The translations under genes were made by a program, and so were the position numbers. The notes beneath the pieces are model-generated. The model was not told the DNA's origin, searched no databases, and was given only the letters and a program-made list of their open reading frames with translations. From Glandiceps talaboti (Eukaryota; Hemichordata; Enteropneusta; Spengelidae), in NCBI RefSeq assembly GCF_964340395.1, contig NC_135569.1, positions 2,515,400-2,525,399 of the forward strand: 10,000 nt of DNA, given 5' to 3'. The first letter of the stretch is position 1. Each line of letters opens with the position of its first letter. Positions 1-8,160 of this stretch are shown one piece after another.

Positions 1-1313
1 GAAACAACAAAAATACGGCCAGTAGATTATATCTATACTCCTGGATATAAATTCAAGTTAGATGCCTGCTTTCTAAATCATGAAACGAAATGTGAAGAGG
101 TCGTGTAAGACATTCTGCCGTGCAATGGCAATCCATCCATATATACGTGTTTGCTGGTCGCACAACGCGCTTGTAACAACCTTTGACTTTGGAGCGAGAT
201 TCAGCAGTGACCCACTTTACTACTTACAAATACACAGACCTTGTCTGTATAAAAAAAGAACCCAAAAAAAAAGAACCACAAACCCACAGGCTTTTGTTCA
301 AAAGTATTGTATACATGAAGTGTAGGAAAGTATATTCAATAGAACAAAAACACATGTCCCAACGGGCGTGAGCCGCGTGACATAAATACATACTTTTAAA
401 GTTATTGGTGTTGCTAGCGTTCATAGCACGAGGTGACCCACGAGTTGTTATTGTTTAGTGTGCACTAGCCTAGCGCGAGGGCAATGTCGAAAACATGTCT
501 GTTTGAACTTGATTTGTTTTACACAAATAAGGTTTACCTTCTGAGAGCATAGCAAAGTAAAGTACAGTAACCATTCAACTACAGTAGCAACATTTGATGA
601 AAAGTCTGTTGTAATAATCAAGTATTATGACTTTTTTAGGTAAATTAAAATTGTGAAAATTAAACAAAAGTTAAAAAATCAAAGATTAAAGAAAATTATC
701 CAAACTCTCCAAAATTTAGCCTTAAGCCAAGTAATAACTTTTCTTTATAATCTAACTTTAACATTTTTACACTTTGACCTCTATCAAAAGAATTGTGTGG
801 TGACCCTGGATTTTTTATTGATTTCAACTGAGCATAGTTTGAAGTTTTCACTGTGAACAAAGTATCAATACAAGTTTAAAGATATTATTTCTAAGGCATA
901 ACTTCTGAATATAGAGAATAAATAAATAATTTCTATTGATTCTGAACGTCTTTAATAAAACTTCCATTCAACACATTCATGTCCCTGTTGTTTTGCGACA
1001 CATTAGAACAGGTGCAGTTTATACGATAAAACATAAACTAATAATACTATTAATAGAGTTCGTGTACTGTTCAAACTCGGTTGTCAAAGTGTATTATGTT
1101 TCGCTACTAATTGACATTGAAAGACCTTGACCTACAAATATTAATTACCCTTGAAGTCAAATGCATTAAAACATGGACTTGTTCACGTATGTGGTTGGGA
1201 CTGGTTAAGTGATAACCATGGGAACAATACACAGTAATTACAGTTGTACAAACTTGCTACTTAAAAAAAAGACAAGTATTTAGAACTTCATATTTGTCAT
1301 TTTCGTGTCCGAG
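1..1313. other. AT-rich unique non-coding sequence
   Basis: No gene is supported here. The open frames are short (under about 90 codons), of low complexity, and resemble no family I recognise; some lack an ATG. Visible details are an imperfect tandem duplication of an A-run followed by GAACC near 251-276, a very A/T-rich stretch around 600-760, and scattered AATAAA-like hexamers (for example near 918-930) that are expected by chance at this composition. Confidence 0.6.
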
Positions 1314-1365
1314 ACATACATACATACATACATACATACATACATACATACATACATACATACAT

Positions 1366-1431
<66 letters not shown>
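1314..1431. repeat. Compound tetranucleotide microsatellite (ACAT)n(ACAG)n
   Basis: A perfect run of ACAT units (1314-1368) passes without interruption into a perfect run of ACAG units (1366-1431). The two units differ by one base, so one probably arose from the other by point mutation followed by slippage expansion. Open frames through it on both strands encode only Tyr-Ile-His-Thr or Cys-Met-Tyr-Val and Cys-Leu-Ser-Val repeats and are by-products of the repeat. An imperfect tail (ACAGACATGGACAGAGAGGG) follows to about 1455. Confidence 0.98.
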
Positions 1432-2380
1432 GTAAACAGACATGGACAGAGAGGGAAGGGTAGGGAGTGGCAATCCCTCACTCTGTCGTTCAGTTCAGTA
1501 GTTGCACTTGAAAGTTCGCTACGTTATGGTCAGTTCTACTCCAGAGCCACTGTTTAGACTGTTTACATTGTATTCAGAGACCATGCTGATACGGTCCACT
1601 TGACAGATCGATTTTCATTGATTTTAGGTGACATAGTTCAACTGAAGGCATCTATTAAAATAAGGTTATTATTTAAACCCCTAAAACAAGAAACTTGACG
1701 TGGAAAGTCAGGCATTTGGAACCAGTGGTCATGGCTCAGACAAAACCAGTTACGCCTAACGTACGTTTAGAGTAATCACGATAACAAAGCGGTGACATTT
1801 CTTTACTTAAAAGATGCCCCCAGTTATTACATTATCGCCCAGACCATTAGTTTATAAAAGAGTCTCTTAAATAGCACAAATCAAGTCGTAGTAAGTTTTT
1901 TTTTGTGCTTGACGTATTAGTTCCTCCAAGAGACTACTCACATCAGTACTTCTACAGTGTTTCTGGAGATAGAAAAAAGAGGTTCTAATTTATACTATTG
2001 TAATGAGTCACCTGTACGGTATCGACTGGATTTTTTTTAACAGCCTTCAAGAATTCAGTACAATTATTGTGATAAAATTGGGCGGAGATCCTCCTTTGTT
2101 TGTATATTGCCATTTAGCATGTATAAGTGTCTTGCAATGAATAGATTGCATAGTTGTACACCCATTTACCGTAATTGAACCGAACTAAAGAACTGAGGTT
2201 TTCGACAAAAGGTTCCGAAATAAATCGCCTTTCTTCGCGAGTACAGGCAACTTCACACACAGTTGGCTATTTTCCCCATTAGTTTGTTCTGAACTGGGAT
2301 GTATGAATATATATGATTTAAACTTCTATAGCTATTTACATACTAACTTGTTCTGTAAATGTCGAACAATTGTTTGCAAA

Positions 2381-2427
2381 TGACCTTAGTATTTGCATAA
2401 TGACCCTACTCTAAAGGTTAGAGGTCA
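2381..2427. promoter_or_regulatory. Octamer plus three nuclear-receptor half-sites
   Basis: TGACCT (2381-2386), ATTTGCAT (2391-2398), TGACCC (2401-2406) and AGGTCA (2422-2427) fall within 47 bases. ATTTGCAT is the exact complement of the POU-family octamer ATGCAAAT. TGACCT, TGACCC and AGGTCA match the RGGTCA nuclear-receptor half-site in two orientations. The spacings (14 and 15 bases) are not classical short direct-repeat elements, so dimer binding is uncertain. This is a motif match only. Confidence 0.25.
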
Positions 2428-2711
2428 CTCTTCACACGAAAGAAAAGCAATGAGAAACGAAAACAGTACTTCACAATGAACAACACTGTAGGGTCTTTCT
2501 TCTTAGTTCGAAAGGACCGATCGGATTGTTGACTAGGTATTTAGACTGTCAATTTGGTGTTGCCTTTGTCATATATGTAGACCTATACGTGCATTGATTG
2601 AAAATTGGACAGGGGCTATAGACTGATTGTGTGGACTTGTAAAAATAAAACCGTTAAATTTTGCTGAAGGAGCACAATCTCCCAACAATGTCGTCTTGAG
2701 TGTTTTTGATT

Positions 2712-2752
2712 AACTCACGATTGTTAACCCTATAAAACGAGAAACGTGAGTT
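2712..2752. repeat. Short inverted repeat (8-bp arms)
   Basis: AACTCACG at 2712-2719 is the perfect reverse complement of CGTGAGTT at 2745-2752, separated by 25 bases. No flanking direct repeats and no further arm pairing are seen, so this may be chance. Confidence 0.35.
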
Positions 2753-2983
2753 GTGATATTTCATAAACCAAACTATTTCGTATCCAGCAGCATTTGTAAC
2801 TCCCTCATTAGGGGTAGTAGAGAGCCGCACTATCTAAAAAACCAACAAGTTCTAAATACTAAAAAAAAACCAGCCAGTTTCAGCTACTGTTTTATTACTG
2901 CATATCGTTCCCTTGTTTTGTAACCACCACGACCACAAGTTTCAATAACATAATCTTAACAGACTAGACAAGGTACACTATTA

Positions 2984-2993
2984 ATCACGTGAT
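2984..2993. promoter_or_regulatory. Palindromic E-box ATCACGTGAT
   Basis: A perfect 10-bp palindrome centred on CACGTG. TCACGTGA is the known preferred site of MITF/TFE and USF-type bHLH-zip factors. There is no adjacent gene to link it to, so function is inferred from the motif alone. Confidence 0.25.
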
Positions 2994-3046
2994 GTGAGAC
3001 TGCGAATTTAGTAGACAGACTTTTTGAAACAGCATGTTAGTTGAAA

Positions 3047-3079
3047 CTCAGACCATTATAGAAAATATGGTGGTCTGAG
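3047..3079. repeat. Inverted repeat CTCAGACCA / TGGTCTGAG
   Basis: Nine-base perfect arms (3047-3055 and 3071-3079) flank a 15-base A/T-rich loop. The left arm and its continuation (ACTCAGACCAT, then TAGAAAA) recur at 9076-9094, where they abut another inverted repeat. The shared motif suggests remnants of one family rather than a random palindrome, but no target-site duplication is visible. Confidence 0.45.
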
Positions 3080-3462
3080 GTTGTGAATGAAAGCTGTTGT
3101 CTATACATCGTAAACTTTAACTTTGTCCTTTTTTATGATTACTTTTTCCTCACCATTTCTTTAAAAATTGTTTTTTGTGAGTTCAAAATGAATAGGACAA
3201 AGACGAAAAGAAAAGATACACATTTGCCAGAAAACATTTGCCAGAAAAAAATCAACAAAACAATAGTGAAAATCTATGCTGAATCAAAAGTATGCCATTT
3301 GTGGTACAACCTTTGCAAAGTATTGTTTGTTGTGGAAATGAAATTCTCAGTTTGCTGAACAATGTTTAAAGTTTTACGCCTGGCTACCTGTTGAACAATA
3401 GCTGCACTAAAGATTTATAGACTTGAAAAGAAGAAGCGAGGCGAGTCAAATGATACTAAGAT
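3080..3462. other. Unique non-coding sequence with a 14-bp tandem duplication
   Basis: No gene is supported. An open frame running from 3083 begins with GTG rather than ATG and is rich in Phe, Lys and Asn, as expected of random A/T-rich DNA. ACATTTGCCAGAAA occurs twice in tandem at 3220-3247, a simple slippage-type duplication. Confidence 0.55.
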
Positions 3463-3538
3463 GGGATGGGATGGGTAGGGGTGGGTGGGGGTGGGTAGGG
3501 GTGGGTAGGGGTGGGTAGGGGTGGGTAGGGGTGGGTGG
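3463..3538 (+). repeat. G-rich 10-bp minisatellite, G-quadruplex candidate
   Basis: After three GGGAT-type units the sequence becomes a tandem array of a 10-bp unit, GTGGGTAGGG, repeated about six times with one variant unit near 3481-3490. I count 15 tracts of three or more G between 3463 and 3535, separated by one or two bases. This greatly exceeds the four-tract requirement for an intramolecular G-quadruplex on the + strand. It is not a TTAGGG telomere repeat. Confidence 0.9.
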
Positions 3539-3635
3539 TACAATGTGTTTGGTAGGGGTACTCAATTATAGATCCTTACAGTGTGTTTATTTGACAAAAT
3601 TCGTCCAAACTTCCAAACTATTGAGGATTAGATGT

Positions 3636-3798
<163 letters not shown>

Positions 3799-3841
3799 AC
3801 GGTTGCCGCCTCACTCCAAATATCATACCAAATAACAAAAC

Positions 3842-3859
3842 AGTTATATATATATAACT
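3842..3859. repeat. 18-bp perfect palindrome AGTTATATATATATAACT
   Basis: The 18 bases equal their own reverse complement. The centre is TA-rich, so this is probably a small relative of the adjacent TA microsatellite with fortuitous palindromic ends. Confidence 0.5.
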
Positions 3860-4164
3860 ATACCGTTTGTCGTTTGATGATCGCAACAGCACGAAAAACA
3901 CTGTGTAACGGCTCCTGAGCATCTTACTTGTTACTTTATGTTATTTATACCGCTCTACATACATAATGTATTAAGCTGTGTTTACTCCAGCATAGATATT
4001 TGACACATGCTGAGTTTATATATGTGTCTATATGTATGTATATATATGTATATATATATATATTTTTTTTCATATGACTGATTACACGTACGTTCCTTGA
4101 CTCTCAAAAAGTAGAAAGAACGAATGAGACGCTTCTCCCTCTGTGCGATTCGTGACTGTGAGAT
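3860..4164. other. Non-coding sequence with short TA/TG-rich stretch
   Basis: No gene is seen. Bases about 4015-4064 form an imperfect TATATG/TATGTA-rich simple repeat ending in a T-run (about 4064-4070). A 63-codon open frame on the minus strand covers it, but its Tyr-Ile repeat is generated by the simple sequence. Confidence 0.5.
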
Positions 4165-4365
4165 TGACGTCACCGTTGGTTAGTGGTACGTCATGCATTA
4201 TGTTTAAGAATTGTTACAACTTTGTCAATAACTGTCTCTTATATCGAGATATTATGAGGAATGGTGTCATACATAAAATAGACATCCTCTTTGCTATTTT
4301 GAAACTACGCATAATTCCAACCCCAACTCCGGTTTTTTAACATTGATGACGTAATTTGTCACGTG
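4165..4365. promoter_or_regulatory. Cluster of CRE-like sites and an E-box
   Basis: TGACGTCA at 4165-4172 is the full palindromic CREB/ATF element. TACGTCA follows at 4187-4193, then TGACGTAA at 4347-4354 (an ATF/bZIP-type variant) and CACGTG at 4360-4365. Four such sites in 200 bases is more than expected in A/T-rich, CpG-poor DNA, so an enhancer or promoter is possible. No transcription start or TATA box can be assigned, and no open frame downstream looks genuine. Confidence 0.3.
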
Positions 4366-4556
4366 TGATTAAAACTATTTCACGAGATACGAAGGTTTTT
4401 ATAGTCCTAGGTTACCATTTGAAACCCATAGAAAATCACGTAATTAGCTCTGTTTTACATCTATTAGAAATAGACCGAGATAGGGTGTGTGTACATATGT
4501 ATTTAATATTTCTTATAAACTCCATACCGTATTCTCTAGTCTACGAACAGGCATTG

Positions 4557-4578
4557 CTGATGATGAAACGTTCGAAAC
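4557..4578 (+). other. Hammerhead-ribozyme-like core motif
   Basis: CTGATGA (4557-4563) matches the conserved CUGAUGA core, and GAAAC (4574-4578) matches the second core segment. Between them GAA/TTC can form a three-pair stem with an ACG loop, with one unpaired T before it. Hammerhead motifs with very short stems are known in Penelope-like retroelements. I could not find convincing stem I or stem III partners or a clear cleavage site, and GAAACGT also occurs twice as a direct repeat, so chance is quite possible. Confidence 0.2.
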
Positions 4579-4675
4579 GTGATACTATAATTTATTTTTT
4601 ATAAAGAAACAAATAAATATATTCGATAAATAAATAAACCGAGAACACAAATATATAGTATCATATTTAAATATA

Positions 4676-4692
4676 TAAATACATACGTAAAT

Positions 4693-4753
<61 letters not shown>

Positions 4754-5150
4754 TAGATATATAGATAGATATATAGATGGAAACATACATCTAGATAGAT
4801 ACACATTTGTGTGCATGCGTGCGTGCATACAAACAAACAGACCTGCATGCATGTACACACGCGTACACACACACATACATACATACATACATACATACAT
4901 ACATACGTACGTACGTACGTACGTACACACACACATACATACATACATACATACATACATACATACATACATACATACATACATACATACATACATACAC
5001 ACACACATACACACACACACATACATACATACATACATACATACATACATACATACATACATACATACATACATACATACATACATACATACATACATAC
5101 ATACATACATACATACATACATACATACATACATACATACATACATACAT
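4676..5150. repeat. Large compound microsatellite (ACAG, GATA, ACGT, AC, ACAT)
   Basis: About 475 bases of nearly pure simple sequence. The order is: (ACAG)n 4695-4753; GATA/TATA-rich units to about 4800; a degenerate GTGCATGC/CAAA segment to about 4860; (CA)n; (ACAT)n about 4873-4906; a self-complementary (ACGT)n block 4904-4927; (CA)n; (ACAT)n 4933-4999; two (CA)n segments; and a pure (ACAT)n run about 5021-5150. All six frames of parts of it are open, giving false proteins of up to 185 residues made of Tyr-Ile-His-Thr or Met-Tyr-Val-Cys. None should be annotated. Confidence 0.98.
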
Positions 5151-5324
5151 CTGTTAACTATGTGACAGCAATCCATCATACTAATACATGTTATCAGTAT
5201 CCGTTCTTACGGAGTATAACTACTAGAATAAAAATGTATTTCGTCGGAAAAAAGAGTGATTAATATTTCAGATGTCATGAAGATTTGATCTGAAAAATTA
5301 ATCACCATTTCCCTGCCACTGGGT
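5151..5324. other. Short unique spacer
   Basis: Unique sequence between the microsatellite and the palindromic X-box. No gene, RNA or repeat is recognisable. Confidence 0.5.
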
Positions 5325-5340
5325 TGTTGCCATGGCAACA
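5325..5340. promoter_or_regulatory. Perfect palindromic X-box (RFX-type site)
   Basis: TGTTGCCATGGCAACA is a perfect 16-bp palindrome. Its core, GTTGCC-AT-GGCAAC, matches the RFX-family X-box consensus (two inverted GTNRCC / RGYAAC half-sites with a two-base spacer). RFX factors bind such sites upstream of ciliary and other genes across animals. A CRE-like TACGTCAC lies about 100 bases downstream (5439-5446). No ciliary gene is visible here; the target could lie outside the window. Confidence 0.5.
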
Positions 5341-5454
5341 CATCACATCGGATGGCCTTCGTTATATTTCAGGTGCTTACGATACCAATTACTTTGATAT
5401 TTTTGACAGGACGTTTAATTTACTCGATAGTTTGAATTTACGTCACTTCGGTAG

Positions 5455-5480
5455 AGTCGACCATACTTTTCTCGTCGACT
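5455..5480. repeat. Inverted repeat AGTCGAC / GTCGACT
   Basis: Perfect 7-bp arms, each containing the hexamer palindrome GTCGAC, are separated by 12 bases. CpG-containing palindromes are uncommon in this A/T-rich window. It may be a dimeric binding site or chance. Confidence 0.35.
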
Positions 5481-5600
5481 TGTAAAAACGTTGCCATTTG
5501 TTTGAAGGAGAGTAAAAGTGGTGCCCTTGGAATACTTTGAAACCAATAGAATGCCACGAGATGCTGTACTCACATTGGAATTCAATTTAAACATAAAAGA

Positions 5601-6125
5601 TGAAAAAATCAAACTGAGAGACGAATACTTAAAAATTCTCGTTCTCAAAATTGGCCCAGATTATGTTATTACCTGTCGTCAAAAGGTAAAGAATCTGTCT
5701 TCTTGCAGTGTCGTCGCTATACTTGATTTTACGACAATACTGACGTTGTATTTTTGAGGAAAAATCAAACTGAAAAGGAATTTTCCCCTTTCTCAAAAGT
5801 GGTCCAAATGATGTTACATGTCAAAGAGTAAAGCATCCGTCTGGTTGCTGTTTTGTCGCTTTTAATACGACAATACTAACGTTACGTTATTCATCGTGCA
5901 GTCAAAATAGTCGAATTCTACAGTGTTTTCTCTTGACTACGATAAATGATCCTTTGATGATGACAATATCACTTGTCGTCAAAGAGTAAAGAATCCGTCT
6001 GGTTGTTGTGTTGTCGCAATTCTTGACTTTGCGACAATGTTGACTTCATTCACATTTCAGTCCAAAAGTAGTCGAAATCTAGACAACGTTCCTCTCAAGT
6101 GCGACAAACAATCTTTTAGTTTAAC
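5601..6125. repeat. Divergent tandem repeat, about 3.5 units of 142-158 bp, each with a hairpin
   Basis: The anchor GTAAAGAATCTGTCT ending at 5700 recurs as GTAAAGCATCCGTCT ending at 5842 and GTAAAGAATCCGTCT ending at 6000, giving periods of 142 and 158. The anchor is followed in each unit by a GTCGC...CGACAAT segment, a GAC/AAC-rich stretch and a CAAA(C)TGA or CAGTC(C)AAAA stretch. A partial unit starts near 5601. The copies are diverged and contain indels that shift reading frames, arguing against a coding repeat. Each full unit has an inverted repeat: 5709-5714 with 5731-5736, 5853-5858 with 5868-5873, and 6011-6018 with 6030-6037. Confidence 0.8.
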
Positions 6126-7582
6126 AAAACATGTAGCAGACAAAATCGATTTTAGCGATTTGAGTATAATCTCATGTTGTCCCATAGCTGTCATACGTGC
6201 CCCGTAATCCTTTAAATCATCGCTAGTTAAGTATGGAAGTAACAGAAATCACGGCCCATTGATCCCTTATCACCTTGTGTCAAATTGTATTAAAGCAGAT
6301 CTTTAGTAACACATGTGTCTCAGATCATGTCCAGTCAAGCGTAAAACGTAACGGCGGGAATTCTTGCACTAAATGTATGCTTTACAAGATATTGACGCCA
6401 CTATAGTATGTCTTAAAGTCATACATGGTTGTCAGAAAATGTTTCATAAGACTTTTAGTAGTTACATGATGTGGCTTATTAAATATCCCGTGTATAGCTG
6501 AATAGAACGATAGTTAAAAACGATTTCCAAAACCGTTACATGATATTTATCAAGATGTTACCTTTCTTCTTTAAAAATGACGGTCTTAGATACACTTAGT
6601 GGTCACATGACCTGACATATCCTTAACATTGGTAGTCTAAGTGCAAAAAGTGTTTGCCAATGATCAGAAATTCAACCAACAACGCCTTACCACAAGTTGA
6701 AAATTAACTTATCGTTTCGCCCTTCTTGTCTTTGCCAAGAAACTTCCAGTACACACCTACATCACAATTTATTCTCACAGTCACTCACATGCGAGAACTA
6801 AATTATTTTCATTTTACCCAATCGATGCGTAAATCAATTTTGTTTGTGTAATTCGTAACTTAACTGAGCATGTTGTTTGAGTTTGAGACGTAAAACACAA
6901 ACTTTACAGTCTTTCTTGTTTGGTAATAATTGAGGTAACATCCAAGTTCTTTGTATGTCGTCACAATATTTTCAATCATACACTGTGTACAGCAGTTATA
7001 AAAAAAACACTTTATAACATGTATGATGCTGAGTTCATCATTATCTCCAGGGCTATTTAAACATTTTAATAATTTGCTCGTTTTTTGAAGAAGAAATGAA
7101 TAATTTCATTGAGATACAACAATAGAAGAAGTGACACACACCATTCAAACAAAACAGGGGTGAACAAACCGGTAGTATTACTTACAATAATGAATTCTTT
7201 CGTTTTTCCTAGTTTCCGCTATCGTCTCTTGACATCAATCAAATTGACATAACTTGTGAGCACAAGTCTGCTATAATAATGGTATTGGAGGCAGCTGCTT
7301 TGTCTACGATATATTCACCTATTTCCGTAAATTCACATCACATCGTGGTTTTAACACACTTGAGGAAATTGCACAGCGTCAAGGGACAAACATATTTGGC
7401 TATTTGTTTCTCCTTGTTTGTCATTAAAGAACTTGAAATGAAGATAGCTGTTTTTGCTCGTAAAATGTAGTAAAAGAAATTATGTAGTGACACTGTACAC
7501 ACATGTGAAATCTAACATTTACCATAAGTGTTAGAATTTATGAAGTGTCTTCCATACTTATTGTCGTGATCATATAGGTATA
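6126..7582. other. Unique non-coding sequence
   Basis: Nearly 1.5 kb with no recognisable gene. The longest ATG-started frame, 7279-7470 (63 codons), has no family resemblance and no splice context. E-box-like CACATG occurs in GGTCACATGACC (6601-6612). No repeats longer than short A/T runs are evident. Confidence 0.55.
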
Positions 7583-7791
7583 TGATTATTGGCACAGAAC
7601 TATATCGGCACAACTGTCCTATGTATAATGTCCTCAACTTCCTTGGGAGCATACAGTCCATTATAGCCTCTAAAAGCGCATAGAATTACAACATTCATAT
7701 AGCAACCACTATCCTATCAGGTCCCCAATTACACAGCTTTGTTGACTGGGCCATAACTGTTGTTCAAATCTTGTCAAAGGACTTTAGTCAT
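7583..7791 (-). mobile_element. 5'-truncated SINE copy
   Basis: This segment aligns over about 200 bases with 8463-8674. Shared blocks, read on the + strand, include GGCAC (7593-7597), AGCGCATAG (7675-7683), ACATTCA, the CAGGTCCC/CAGATCCC segment near 7720, ACACAGCT (7731-7738) and GTTCAAATCTTG (about 7762). In the other copy a tRNA-like head follows on the right; here similarity stops near 7791, so the head is missing. Loss of the 5' end is what LINE-driven reverse transcription often produces. The orientation is minus, judged from the tRNA-like head of the related copy. Confidence 0.7.
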
Positions 7792-8160
7792 TCTTATATC
7801 ATATTGTGGAGATGCAACAAAATTTACTGAATTTTGGGGTTTTCAGCTTGTTCTAAGTACTTGCAAGTTTTTAATACATTTACCAGTCCTAAATAATGTT
7901 CCCTAAAACTTCTACCTCCATTGTCTGTGATGGCAAACTGAATTACTTCTAAAAACAAGTTGCAAAAGTCACAGCTGACGATTGTACCAAAAAAACGCTG
8001 GACTCATCAGTCACAAAGTTTAGGGAGAAAATAATTCGGTCCGGCGGGACTAAAGCTCAGGGTCGCTGGGATCGTGAGAAAGATGTGACATGGCCGTGTT
8101 GCTTGCATAAACTATTGCAATATCAGATGTGATACGATAGCAGGAAAGACCGCGTAAAGT
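7792..8160. other. Unique spacer between SINE copy and foldback element
   Basis: No gene is seen. The part from about 8038 is visibly richer in G and C (CCGGCGGGACTAAAGCTCAG) than its surroundings, but has no open frame or motif that I can name. GCGTAAAGT at 8152-8160 is the left direct repeat of the neighbouring foldback element. Confidence 0.5.

Larger units (their letters stand above)
1432..3046. other. Unique non-coding sequence
   Basis: About 1.6 kb without a coding frame of note or a recognisable RNA gene. It contains a cluster of nuclear-receptor half-sites with an octamer (2381-2427), an 8-bp inverted repeat (2712-2752) and a palindromic E-box (2984-2993), listed separately. Splice-like dinucleotides are at background level, and I see no exon with both boundaries and an open frame. 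Confidence 0.55.

Noticed and set aside
1257-1557. Open frames of 74 and 87 codons across the first microsatellite
   Set aside because: Same cause: they are translations of (ACAT)n and (ACAG)n runs with short random flanks.
3083-3358. 91-codon open frame
   Set aside because: It begins with GTG, is dominated by Phe, Lys, Asn and Ile as expected from A/T-rich random sequence, and contains a slippage duplication.
3463-3538. Interstitial telomere repeat
   Set aside because: The unit is GTGGGTAGGG rather than TTAGGG or another established animal telomere repeat.
4585-5263. Several long open frames on both strands (up to 185 residues)
   Set aside because: They consist of Tyr-Ile-His-Thr, Met-Tyr-Val-Cys or Cys-Leu-Ser-Val repeats created by tetranucleotide microsatellites lacking stop codons. 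Overlapping open frames on both strands are a sign of simple repeats, not genes.
5506-5757. Open frame of about 80 codons that could be a small gene
   Set aside because: It has no ATG before 5551, and its second half lies inside the tandem repeat, whose other units contain frame-shifting indels. It matches no family I know. A short exon remains a weak alternative, listed under findings.
5601-6125. CRISPR array
   Set aside because: Units are 142-158 bases, diverged throughout, with no short identical repeats separated by unique spacers, and the window is eukaryotic.
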